DNA of 36,025 nucleotides. Source: Clostridiaceae bacterium (GTDB lineage Bacteria > Bacillota > Clostridia > DSM-8532). Position numbers and translations under genes: made by a program. Below the pieces are notes generated by a model that saw only the letters and a list, made by a program, of their open reading frames with translations, was not told the origin of the DNA and ran no database searches. The DNA is taken from assembly GCA_012521105.1 (NCBI GenBank), contig JAAYNA010000178.1, positions 1 to 36,025 on the forward strand, read 5' to 3'. Position 1 is the stretch's first letter, and the number at the start of each line of letters is the position of its first letter. This document shows positions 8,557 to 16,704 of the stretch, one piece after another.

Positions 8557-8572
8557 GTACAGCATTCTTTTT
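8542..8572 (+). terminator. intrinsic terminator overlapping the cupin stop codon
   Basis: A perfect 9-bp stem (8542-8550 with 8557-8565) has a 6-base loop holding the TAA stop at 8554-8556 and is followed by TCTTTTT. The ribosome site of the next gene comes right after the T-tract. Confidence 0.75.
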
Positions 8573-8586
8573 AGGGGATGAGTAGT

Positions 8587-9348
8587 ATGATATTTTATTT
8601 TTCTGGTACCGGAAACTCTTTGTTTGCAGCCAGGCAAATAGCAGAGGCACAGAATGAACAGCTTGTATCTATTGCTGAAGAGCTTCAGAAAGAAGGTTCT
8701 GTTTTGGAATACGAGTTCGGCGGGAATGATTTGCTGGGTTTTGTCTTTCCTGTGTATGCGTGGGCTCTGCCCGAAATTGTTCTGGACTTTATTTCGCGGA
8801 TAAAAATTAGGGGTAAACCATATATATTTTCTGTGTCCACTTGCGGTGATGATGAGGGTAATACTACGCGCATTCTGCAAAAGGAGCTAAACAGGAAAGG
8901 CCTTTCTGTTGACAGTGCTTTTACTGTAATTATGCCAAACAATTATATTATTGGCTTTGATGTTGACGAAAAGGAATTGGAATCAGAGAAATTAGAAAAT
9001 GCAAAGAAAAAGCTTGATTCAATAAATTCGGCTGTTTCAAAAAGGCAAAAAGGTGTGTTTGATATAATACCCGGCAGGTTTTCGGGTATCAAATCGGGCA
9101 TCATAAACCCGCTGTTTAACCGTTTTGGAAGAAGCACCAAACCTTTTTATGCAACCGATGAATGTACCCGGTGCAAAATTTGTGAAAAAATCTGTCCTGT
9201 TCATACCATTAAAGTTAAAGAAAAGCCTGTTTGGGGCAAACAATGCACTCAGTGCCTTGCCTGTATACACAGATGCCCGGTCAGGGCAATTCAATACGGG
9301 AAGATGACAGTTAAAAAAGGAAGATATGTGCATCCTGACACAAGATGA
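8587..9348 (+). CDS. flavodoxin plus 2[4Fe-4S] ferredoxin protein (EFR1-like)
   Basis: This is a soluble electron-transfer protein that joins a flavodoxin-like domain to a bacterial ferredoxin domain. The start MIFYFSGTGNS is the FMN phosphate loop, and FPVYAWALPEIV is a second flavodoxin landmark. The C-terminal third has two cluster motifs, CTRCKICEKICP and CTQCLACIHRCP. I chose the ATG at 8587 because AGGGG sits 9 bases before it; an ATG at 8578 touches that site. Length is 253 residues. Such proteins are common in Clostridia; partners are unknown. It follows the cupin terminator closely, so its expression may depend on read-through or on a promoter inside the cupin gene. Confidence 0.88.
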   Translation: MIFYFSGTGNSLFAARQIAEAQNEQLVSIAEELQKEGSVLEYEFGGNDLLGFVFPVYAWALPEIVLDFISRIKIRGKPYIFSVSTCGDDEGNTTRILQKELNRKGLSVDSAFTVIMPNNYIIGFDVDEKELESEKLENAKKKLDSINSAVSKRQKGVFDIIPGRFSGIKSGIINPLFNRFGRSTKPFYATDECTRCKICEKICPVHTIKVKEKPVWGKQCTQCLACIHRCPVRAIQYGKMTVKKGRYVHPDTR

Positions 9349-9483
9349 ATAGTAATGGTGGAGCGGATTTCAAATCCTGTGTTTAATTGACATAACTTGC
9401 AAATAATATGGGATAAGTTTCAAAAAAGCGAATAATTTGATATACTTTATTATAATCAAAATAATAGATAGGAGGTTTTTCAT

Positions 9484-10692
9484 ATGAGCTACTTTTCTTC
9501 TATTATCGACGGAATACCACGGGTTATTTCTGCTGTTATTTTACTGCTTATTGCATTTGCTGTTGCCAGCATAGTAAAATACCTGGTGGTACAGGCCCTG
9601 AAGAAAATTAATGCAGAGAAATATACCGACAAGCTCGGGATTACGGACGAGAAGACCGGAAGCTCTGTAGAGTTTCTGGGTAAGCTGGCATTTTTAATTG
9701 TTTTTGTATTATTTCTGACCGGTGTATTCGAAAAACTGGGAATGGACAGGGCTTCTGCATCCATTTCATCAATGGTGTCCCAATTTGTTAATTATATTCC
9801 CAACATTATAGCTGCTGTTATTATTTTAGTGATAGGTATTTTTGTAGCCAACCTTATAAGACAGGTATTAAATCCGCTTCTGAAAAAATTAAATGTTGAC
9901 AAAATCCAGGAGAAGGCAGGCATTGGAACATCTGAAGGCGCTTTAATCTCTTCGGTAATATCCAATATAGTATATGTTCTTATTTTAATACCTGTAATTA
10001 TTGCATCCCTGCACGTTCTTAATATAAAAGCCATTTCCGAGCCTGCTCTTGGCATGCTTAATAAAATTGTATTATTCCTGCCCAATATACTGGTTGCCGT
10101 TATTATACTGGTAATAGGGGCAATCATTGCAAGGATAGTCGGGAAACTGTTGACTTCAATACTTTCCGGCGTAGGTACCGATGAAATTATTAAAAAAGCA
10201 ATTGGTTCAGACAGCCCAAAATTACAAAACCTATCTCTTTCAAAGGTAATTGGTGAGGCAGTAAGATATATAATCGTACTGCTGTTCGTGGTTGAAGCAG
10301 CCAATGTGCTGGAACTGGAAGTGCTGCAGCTTGCCGGTGAGTCAGTCATTGCCTACTTGCCACTTGTGATTAGCGCCTTAATAATACTGGTATTAGCCCT
10401 TATTCTTACAACATGGCTTGAAAACGTTATTCTGAAGAATTTCCCAAAGGCGAAAGCATTTGCTTATGCTGCGAAGTATACCATATTGGCTTTTGCAGTA
10501 CTTATGATGCTTAACCAGCTTGGTGTCGCTGCCTATATCGTAAACAGAGCTTTTCTGATTATTCTTGGTTCATTTGCTGTAGCCTTTGCGTTGGCTTTCG
10601 GCCTTGGAGGGCGTGAATTTGCTTCAAATATTCTCAGTAAAGCAGAAAAACAAATAGATAAGGCTATTACAGACAAAAAAGAAGAGTCCTGA
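9484..10692 (+). CDS. multi-pass membrane protein with repeated conserved TM helices (CmpX / MscS-related)
   Basis: A 402-residue membrane protein with several hydrophobic hairpins. A conserved helix recurs with little change: IPNIIAAVIILVIGIFVA, LPNILVAVIILVIGAIIA and YLPLVISALIILVLALIL, plus a first copy near residue 10. This is the TM_helix repeat seen in CmpX-type proteins and some mechanosensitive channels. The C-terminal helix ALAFGLGGREFASNIL resembles the glycine-rich pore helix of MscS, but the MscS beta domain is absent. The likely role is a channel or envelope-stress protein. The start is preceded by AGGAGG. The gene is monocistronic and converges on the serine hydrolase gene. Confidence 0.8.
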   Translation: MSYFSSIIDGIPRVISAVILLLIAFAVASIVKYLVVQALKKINAEKYTDKLGITDEKTGSSVEFLGKLAFLIVFVLFLTGVFEKLGMDRASASISSMVSQFVNYIPNIIAAVIILVIGIFVANLIRQVLNPLLKKLNVDKIQEKAGIGTSEGALISSVISNIVYVLILIPVIIASLHVLNIKAISEPALGMLNKIVLFLPNILVAVIILVIGAIIARIVGKLLTSILSGVGTDEIIKKAIGSDSPKLQNLSLSKVIGEAVRYIIVLLFVVEAANVLELEVLQLAGESVIAYLPLVISALIILVLALILTTWLENVILKNFPKAKAFAYAAKYTILAFAVLMMLNQLGVAAYIVNRAFLIILGSFAVAFALAFGLGGREFASNILSKAEKQIDKAITDKKEES

Positions 10693-10722
10693 CTGAGTAC
10701 ATACTTTTCTAAAAAGGAAAAA

Positions 10723-10756
10723 TAAAGGGCGGAGAGCTTAAACTCACCGCCCTTTA
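10723..10756 (-). terminator. terminator between convergent genes
   Basis: A perfect 10-bp GC-rich stem (10723-10732 with 10747-10756) has a 14-base loop. Read on the minus strand it is followed by a long T-rich run (10721 down to about 10708), so it ends the serine hydrolase transcript and may also stop the plus-strand gene. It overlaps the hydrolase stop codon. Confidence 0.75.
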
Positions 10757-11887
10757 AAGTCCCAGCATTTCGTAGGTTAAATCTCTTACTCTGGGATGAA
10801 TCACATGATAAACATATCCGCAATTCAGAACATGCTGTATGTAGAATATTGCCAGGTTATTTGTTACGTCTATCAGCGCATAGGCACCCGCAGCACCATC
10901 CCAGCCAAATTCGCCCAAAGGACTTCTTACCCCGGATTTCTCCTTTTCAATCAGGGTTCTGACACCAAGGCCGTAACTGTAGCCGTTCCGCCCAAATGAA
11001 TCGAAGTCTCTTTTCGAATTTTCATTCATCTGATCCTGGCGCATAAGGTTAATTGATTCCATAGAAAGAAGCCTGTAACCGTCTTTACTCACACCGCCAT
11101 GGCACATGGCATCCAAAAACAACAGATAATCATTTACGGTTGAAATGAGGCCTGCGCCGCCGCTTTCATAATTATTTGTTAAAACATAGCGGTTACGGTT
11201 TGGTACAGGTTCGGATGTCATGGTATTCATATTGAATTCAAACTGATCACTCATATTGGCTTTTCGTTCTGGTGTCAGCTCAAATCCTGTATTCTTCATG
11301 CCCAGTGGTTCAAAAATATGGTCGTTAAAATACTCACCCAACCTTTTCCCTGAAACAACTTCGATTACCGCACCAAGCACATCATGGCTTAAACTGTATT
11401 GAAAACGGGTTCCCGGCTCGAAATCTAAAGGCTCTTCAGCCAGTGCTTTTATAACCTGCCGTGTGGTGGCTTCATTGTTTGTATCCTTTTTTATCCTGAT
11501 AATAGATGGCGCATCAAGATCGTAATTCAAGCCACTTTGCATGGAAAGAAGATGCCTGATTGTCATTTGGTTTTTTGCCGGCACTGTTTTTTTACCTGTT
11601 TTTACCTTTAAATTTTTATATTCGGGAAGAAAATCAGAAACATGAGAGTCCAGAGAAATCAGACCTTTATCGACAAGCTGCATTACAGCAGTACATGTCA
11701 ACAGTTTTGTAGCTGAATAAAGCCAGTATGTATTCTCATCGGTTAAGGGTTTTTCTCTTTCGGAATCGGCATATCCTGTGGTGTGCCTGAAAACCACCTC
11801 ATGGTTATATATCACAGCACAGTCACAGCCTGGAATTCCATATTGTTCAAGTGAATTTAAATAATTTTCCAATATTTTCTTGCTCAT
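10754..11887 (-). CDS. serine hydrolase of the class C beta-lactamase / esterase family
   Basis: A 377-residue member of the beta-lactamase-related serine hydrolases, a family of esterases, D-aminopeptidases and penicillin-binding-like enzymes. The nucleophile motif SATK is at residues 58-61. The second catalytic motif is probably YSLSHDVLG, and the third, which replaces the KTG box, is FGWDGAAGAY. There is no signal peptide or membrane segment, so the protein is probably cytoplasmic and unlikely to be a true beta-lactamase. A GGGGATG ribosome site precedes the ATG. It stands alone between a convergent membrane-protein gene and a divergent ABC operon. The substrate cannot be inferred. Confidence 0.85.
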   Translation of the reverse strand: MSKKILENYLNSLEQYGIPGCDCAVIYNHEVVFRHTTGYADSEREKPLTDENTYWLYSATKLLTCTAVMQLVDKGLISLDSHVSDFLPEYKNLKVKTGKKTVPAKNQMTIRHLLSMQSGLNYDLDAPSIIRIKKDTNNEATTRQVIKALAEEPLDFEPGTRFQYSLSHDVLGAVIEVVSGKRLGEYFNDHIFEPLGMKNTGFELTPERKANMSDQFEFNMNTMTSEPVPNRNRYVLTNNYESGGAGLISTVNDYLLFLDAMCHGGVSKDGYRLLSMESINLMRQDQMNENSKRDFDSFGRNGYSYGLGVRTLIEKEKSGVRSPLGEFGWDGAAGAYALIDVTNNLAIFYIQHVLNCGYVYHVIHPRVRDLTYEMLGL

Positions 11888-12149
11888 AAAAACATCCCCT
11901 TTATAGTGAACTGGAAAATGTTTTTGCAGCAGTTCTTGCTGCCTGCCATATAGTTGATTTTATACTAACTTGACTAATATTGCTACAGATTTTTAATAAA
12001 GACCGTTTCATCCATTAGCAGAAACAGTAATCCACCATTTATAAATCTGTAACATAATTGTTAGAAAAACAATGGTAGAAAAAGACATGTTAATGATATA
12101 TAATATATTTTTGTTCATCAGAACTTTTCTTTTTATATAGGGTAGTAAA

Positions 12150-13124
12150 ATGATAGAATTAAGGAATATAAACAAAACCTTTAAGGCAGCAAGGCGGAAC
12201 GCCGGCTTCAAAGAAGCTTTAGGAGCACTGTTTAAAAATAATTATACATATATACATGCCCTTCGTGACATATCCTTTACAATCAATGATGGTGAAATGG
12301 TGGGATACATTGGCCCCAATGGTGCAGGGAAAAGCAGTACTATAAAAATCATGAGCGGAATTCTTTATCCCGACAGTGGTGAATGCATCATAGATGGGTT
12401 AGTGCCGTATAAGAACCGCCGTGAGCATGTCAGAAACATTGGTGTTGTATTTGGTCAGCGTTCTCAGCTATGGTGGGATGTCCCTGTTATTGACTCCTTT
12501 GAGCTTTTAAAGGACATTTATGATGTGGACGAGCGTGTATATAAAAACAATCTTGAAGAGCTAACCGAGCTGCTTGACTTGAAAGAAATCATAAGAACCC
12601 CGGCGCGCCAGCTTAGTCTTGGGCAAAGAATGCGCTGTGAAATAGCAGCATCCTTTCTTCACAATCCAAAAATATTATTTCTGGATGAGCCTACAATAGG
12701 ACTTGACGCTGTATCAAAAATAGCAGTACGTGATTTTATAAAGAAAATGAACCAAGAAAAGAAGACCACAGTAATTCTGACAACTCATGACATGCAGGAT
12801 ATTGAAGCTATCACAGAAAGAATCCTGCTTATTGGCAGGGGTCAGATTTTGCTGGATGGTTCCCTTTCAGAGCTAAAGGTAAGAAATTCAAGAAAGAAAA
12901 AAATAACTCTGAAATATGATAAGGGGCAATTTAGTTTGGATGAAGGTATCTCTTTAGTAAGTCAAGTGGATGGTCATGCAGTGTTTGAAGTTGATACTTC
13001 TGTTATCTCGGTGCAGGAAGCAATAGAATTACTTTCAAAAAGTGCTGATATTAAAGATCTTTCGGTAACGGGCGCCAGCATAGATGAAATAGTTGTATCT
13101 CTTTATGAGGAATTAAAAATATGA
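12150..13124 (+). CDS. ABC-2 type exporter ATP-binding protein
   Basis: This 324-residue ATPase drives the two permeases encoded next. It has Walker A GPNGAGKSS, Q-loop VVFGQRSQLWWD, signature LSLGQR, Walker B ILFLDEPT and H-loop THD. The FGQRSQLWWD segment and the long C-terminal extension after residue 235 are typical of the subgroup that pairs with DUF990-type permeases. AGGG precedes the ATG. Its stop overlaps the next start (ATGA at 13121-13124), which implies translational coupling. The exported substrate is unknown; relatives are linked to drug or lipid export. Confidence 0.92.
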   Translation: MIELRNINKTFKAARRNAGFKEALGALFKNNYTYIHALRDISFTINDGEMVGYIGPNGAGKSSTIKIMSGILYPDSGECIIDGLVPYKNRREHVRNIGVVFGQRSQLWWDVPVIDSFELLKDIYDVDERVYKNNLEELTELLDLKEIIRTPARQLSLGQRMRCEIAASFLHNPKILFLDEPTIGLDAVSKIAVRDFIKKMNQEKKTTVILTTHDMQDIEAITERILLIGRGQILLDGSLSELKVRNSRKKKITLKYDKGQFSLDEGISLVSQVDGHAVFEVDTSVISVQEAIELLSKSADIKDLSVTGASIDEIVVSLYEELKI

Positions 13125-13924
13125 AGAAATATATAAGTTTTTTCAAAATACGGTTTATTAACGGGCTTCAATACCGTGTAGCTGCATATGCCGGAATTGC
13201 AACACAGATTGCGTGGGGTTTTATGCATATATTAATATTTAAGGCATTTTATAAAGGAGATCCACACAGCTTCCCTATGGAGTTTTCACAACTATCATCG
13301 TACATATGGCTGCAGCAGGCTTTTCTTGCCTTATTTATGTCATGGTATTTTGATAATGATATATTTATGACAATTACAAGCGGAAATATTGCATATGAGC
13401 TTTCCAGGCCAATGGATCTGTATAGCATGTGGTTTACAAAGAATCTTGCAGTACGCCTTTCAAGGGCTGTTTTACGCTGCTTGCCAGTCCTGTTGGTTGC
13501 GTTACTTTTGCCCGAACCTTATGGAATTGCTCCACCCGTCAGTTTATTTGGTTTTTTTATGTTTATCATAACCATGGTTCTTGCATTTCTTTGTGTGGTA
13601 GCATTTAGTATGTTTATATATATTATTGTCTTTTATACGCTGTCGCCAATGGGTGTTCGCGTTGTAGCCACATCTCTGATTGAGTTTTTAACGGGATCCA
13701 TAATACCGTTACCATTTTTTCCTAAAAAGCTTATGAAAATTGTATCTTTGACTCCGTTTGCATCAATGCAGAACCTTCCCTTCAGAATATACAGCGGTAA
13801 CATTGCAGGAAGAGAAATGTTATTTGGGGTGTTACTGCAGCTCTTCTGGGTTATTATCTTAATACTGTCGGGCAGACTTTGGATGGCAAGGGCTTTAAAA
13901 AAAGTTGTGGTGCAGGGAGGGTAA
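13121..13924 (+). CDS. ABC-2 family permease, first subunit (DUF990-type)
   Basis: A 267-residue membrane protein with about six hydrophobic segments. It belongs with ABC-2 permeases: an N-terminal cytoplasmic stretch (KKYISFFKIRFINGLQYR) leads into the first helix. It also has a loop SGNIAYELSRPMDLYSMWF and a re-entrant-type segment GSIIPLPFFPKKLMKIV, a signature of this permease group. It is translationally coupled to the ATPase by ATGA overlap, and the second permease begins one base after its stop. The two permeases together should form the membrane channel of one exporter. Confidence 0.87.
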   Translation: MKKYISFFKIRFINGLQYRVAAYAGIATQIAWGFMHILIFKAFYKGDPHSFPMEFSQLSSYIWLQQAFLALFMSWYFDNDIFMTITSGNIAYELSRPMDLYSMWFTKNLAVRLSRAVLRCLPVLLVALLLPEPYGIAPPVSLFGFFMFIITMVLAFLCVVAFSMFIYIIVFYTLSPMGVRVVATSLIEFLTGSIIPLPFFPKKLMKIVSLTPFASMQNLPFRIYSGNIAGREMLFGVLLQLFWVIILILSGRLWMARALKKVVVQGG

Positions 13925-13925
13925 T

Positions 13926-14703
13926 ATGAAATTATACTTTCGGTATTTTTCCATACACATAAAAAGCCAAATGCAGTATAAAACCTCTTTTTTCCTGACT
14001 TTAACCGGACAGTTTCTGACTTCATTTTCGGCATTTTTAAGTATTTACTTTTTAATGTCACGCTTTCACCAGGTGCAAAATTTTACATACAATGAGGTTC
14101 TTTTATGCTTTGCTACGGTTCTGATGGCGTTTTCCCTTGCTGAATGCTTTGCCCGCGGGTTTGATACTTTTTCCACAATGATAGGGAATGGGGAGTTTGA
14201 CAGAATAATGGTGCGGCCAAGGAATGAAATATTTCAGGTTTTGGCCTCCAGAATTGATTTTTCAAGAATAGGCAGGCTCATTCAGGCTATCATTATTTTT
14301 ATATATGCAATTCCCGCAAGCAGAATTACATGGACTTTTGATAAAATCCTGACATTGATTCTCATGATTATTGGCGGAGTTGTTATATTTTCAGGACTTT
14401 TTTTTAGTTTATGCGGCACTATGCTTTTTCACAACAGAAGGGCTTGAAGTTATAAACATCTTTACAGACGGAGGCAGGGAATTTGGCCGTTATCCGTTGT
14501 CCATCTATGGTGAAGGAATTTTGAAGTTCTTTACGTATGTTGTCCCGCTGGCATTGTTTCAATATTACCCCTTATTATATTTAACAGGCAGAAGTGAAAA
14601 ATTATTATATATGTTATTGCCTGTTATTGGCTTTCTTTTTATAATACCCTGCTATATCTTCTGGAGGGTTGGTGTAAGGCATTATAAGTCTACAGGTTCT
14701 TAA
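13926..14703 (+). pseudogene. ABC-2 family permease, second subunit, frameshifted in a T8 tract
   Basis: The N-terminal part (from ATG at 13926, MKLYFRYFSIHIKSQMQYK) runs about 158 residues in one frame, with the loop GNGEFDRIMVRPRNEIFQV matching the first permease. At eight consecutive Ts (14398-14405) the sense moves to another frame, which continues LVYAALCFFTTEGLEVI to VRHYKSTGS and a stop at 14703. With seven Ts the gene would encode an uninterrupted protein of 258 residues, the expected size for this family. As read, the first frame stops at 14447. Possible explanations are a sequencing error, a phase-variable tract, transcriptional slippage or true loss. AGGGAGGG precedes the start. 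Confidence 0.8.
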
Positions 14704-14754
14704 AGTTTATAAAAGCAATAAATATTTTTTTGTATCAACACTTTCCCTCTCTCA

Positions 14755-14771
14755 TTCGTTATAACAACGAA
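14755..14771. promoter_or_regulatory. inverted repeat upstream of the sigma-factor gene
   Basis: TTCGTT (14755-14760) and AACGAA (14766-14771) form a 6-bp inverted repeat with a 5-base spacer, about 100 bases before the sigma-factor start. It could be an operator for self-control; this is only a pattern. Confidence 0.25.
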
Positions 14772-14872
14772 AGCAATTTCACAAGTAGTGTTTACTTTTA
14801 TAAAAAGGGTGAGCAATTACATTATGAGCAGCAATATGGCATTAATAAACGCATGATGAAGGGAGAGCTCTT

Positions 14873-15328
14873 ATGATCAATTTACTCTATTCGAAATACT
14901 ATGGTGAGATATTGGGTTTTTGCATATCTCTTTCCCGCAATCAAGCGTTTGCTGAAGACATTGTGCAGGAGACTTACCTGCGTGCCCTTGCCAACGCTCA
15001 TATTCTTAATGATTTACCTGAAGAAAAATGCAGAGCATGGCTTTACCGAACTGCTAAAAACATATTTATCGATCATGTGCGGCGCATGTCTAAAAAGTGC
15101 AGGCCTGTTAATGAATCTGTCAGTGAAGATGGCTATTCCAGCGTGATTGTACATATGATGTGCCGGCATCTTCCTGAAAGCGAACGGACATTGTTCATAC
15201 TAAGGTATTTAAAAGGCTATAACTCAACAGAACTTGGGGATATGTTTGGCATACCGCCTTCTACAGTGAGGGCGAGGCTCTCCTCTGCAAGGTCAAAGCT
15301 TAGAAAATTCTATAGTGAATATAAATAG
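14873..15328 (+). CDS. ECF-type sigma-70 family RNA polymerase sigma factor
   Basis: A 151-residue sigma factor with only regions 2 and 4. Region 2 shows AEDIVQETYLRALAN and RAWLYRTAKNIFIDHVRR, the core-binding and -10 recognition helices. Region 4 shows LPESERTLFILRYLKGYN and the helix-turn-helix ELGDMFGIPPSTVRARL. GAAGGGAG precedes the ATG. The gene starting 11 bases after its stop is not a membrane anti-sigma factor but a soluble repeat protein, which is unusual for an ECF locus. Targets are unknown. Confidence 0.9.
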   Translation: MINLLYSKYYGEILGFCISLSRNQAFAEDIVQETYLRALANAHILNDLPEEKCRAWLYRTAKNIFIDHVRRMSKKCRPVNESVSEDGYSSVIVHMMCRHLPESERTLFILRYLKGYNSTELGDMFGIPPSTVRARLSSARSKLRKFYSEYK

Positions 15329-15339
15329 GAGGTATTATT

Positions 15340-16551
15340 ATGTCGAAGAAAAAACTTGTAATCAACACTGCTGTTTGTGATGCAAGAAAAGTAAAGGAAG
15401 AAACCCTTGCAAATTATGAAAAAATTACTGTTAATGCTGCATTGCTTTTTACCACACCCGAATCCCACAAGCTGCTTCATGGCTATAATGTAGTGATGAA
15501 CTGTGCCGATGTTATGGAATTGGATAAAGATACCGAAATTATAATGCAAAATGGAAAGTATACCATATCTGCGTCAGACGCTACAGGGAAAAAAGCTTTT
15601 CTTATTGTAAACGGTGCTCTGATAATAGAGCCGGGAACAGAAAATGTTCTCAGCAGGTTTGCAGGTATTTATGTGAACGGAAGTATAACCTGTCCGGACA
15701 ATCTGGTTCCATACCTGGGCTCACTGAAAGTTAACGGTGCTACCAATACTTATCCCAGCGATGCCATACTGCTTAAAAATACATTTATAGTTGATAAGAT
15801 ATTTATAAAACGGTGTAAAGATTCAAAGTACTTTGCAAAAAAGCGTGTAGTAATAACTGATAATTCCCTGGATGTTGCCGAGATGGTAAACAGGGGAGTT
15901 CGGTTTATTACCCAAAAAGCAATAATCACTGAATCACTTATTGATGAGGCTTTACCGCTTTTTCAGGACACAACCGACATAATCACCGTTCCAGACGGTT
16001 CCAGTTTCATAAACGATAACGCAGAACTTACCAAAGCACTGTTTATAAAACACGGGCCGAAGCTTATTGTAAATGGCGATTTGATGATTAATTCAGAAGC
16101 CGGGGATTTGCTCGAAAAAATTGAATATCTCTATGTAAACGGAGATATAAGGCTGCCAAAATCACTTGACGAGAAATTCAGCACAGTGAATGCACATTAC
16201 AATAGCTTAATGTTTGTACGTGGAAAGTGCATAATAGACAAAGTTAGCCTTAAAATTGACAGCCGCATGCTGAAACAAAACCCCGATGGAATTACAATTA
16301 TAGACTGTGTAAATGTGACTATTGCAGAAGATGTTCCATCTGAACTGATACTTGAACGCCTTGAAATTAGCGATTGTGTTAATGTCAGCTGCTTCCCTGG
16401 CCAGCGTAGTGCTGTTGAACAGGTATCGGACGATGTGGTTAACATCGATGAATCGGGCAAAGGATTTAAAGGAATACTTAGCAATTTAATACCGAACTCT
16501 GGCAAATCGGAAGATGTCAAAATGATAAACACCGCCAGTTATACTTTTTAA
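15340..16551 (+). CDS. internally duplicated repeat protein paired with the sigma factor
   Basis: I do not recognise this 403-residue protein. It has no signal peptide or membrane segment. Short beta-type units with the motif VNG recur: LIVNG at 88-92 and IYVNG at 110-114, again LIVNG at 242-246 and LYVNG at 264-268, each pair 22 residues apart. Residues about 85-160 therefore resemble 238-310, which suggests a duplicated beta-solenoid or stacked-strand fold. The C-terminal 60 residues look less ordered and rich in Ser, Asp and Lys. An AGGAGG ribosome site lies in the 11-base gap after the sigma factor, so both are almost certainly co-transcribed. It may be a cytoplasmic regulator of the sigma factor or a structural product of its regulon; both are speculation. 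Confidence 0.75.
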   Translation: MSKKKLVINTAVCDARKVKEETLANYEKITVNAALLFTTPESHKLLHGYNVVMNCADVMELDKDTEIIMQNGKYTISASDATGKKAFLIVNGALIIEPGTENVLSRFAGIYVNGSITCPDNLVPYLGSLKVNGATNTYPSDAILLKNTFIVDKIFIKRCKDSKYFAKKRVVITDNSLDVAEMVNRGVRFITQKAIITESLIDEALPLFQDTTDIITVPDGSSFINDNAELTKALFIKHGPKLIVNGDLMINSEAGDLLEKIEYLYVNGDIRLPKSLDEKFSTVNAHYNSLMFVRGKCIIDKVSLKIDSRMLKQNPDGITIIDCVNVTIAEDVPSELILERLEISDCVNVSCFPGQRSAVEQVSDDVVNIDESGKGFKGILSNLIPNSGKSEDVKMINTASYTF

Positions 16552-16625
16552 GAAAATATATGACTAAAAGGATATATGAATTTACTGAGTGATCATCTCT
16601 GTTGTTTTTGATAAGCAATTCACAG

Positions 16626-16663
16626 CAAAGCTGGGTTTTCTTCAGGGAAATAACCCAGCTTTG
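16626..16663 (+). terminator. hairpin between convergent genes
   Basis: A perfect 12-bp stem (16626-16637 with 16652-16663) encloses a 14-base loop and is followed by TTTGAGTAAT, a weak T-tract. It lies 75 bases after the repeat-protein gene and before the end of the minus-strand DUF2935 gene, so it may serve both. Confidence 0.65.
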
Positions 16664-16704
16664 TTTGAGTAATACTGTATAAAAATGCCCTAAGTCCATT
16701 ATAA

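Noticed and set aside
12008-12211. 67-codon minus-strand frame upstream of the ABC ATPase
   Set aside because: It overlaps the start of the strong ATPase gene, has no ribosome site and no recognisable protein pattern.
14398-14405. Deliberate programmed ribosomal frameshift in the permease
   Set aside because: No stimulatory hairpin or ribosome-site-like element is visible beside the T-tract; slippage or error is simpler.
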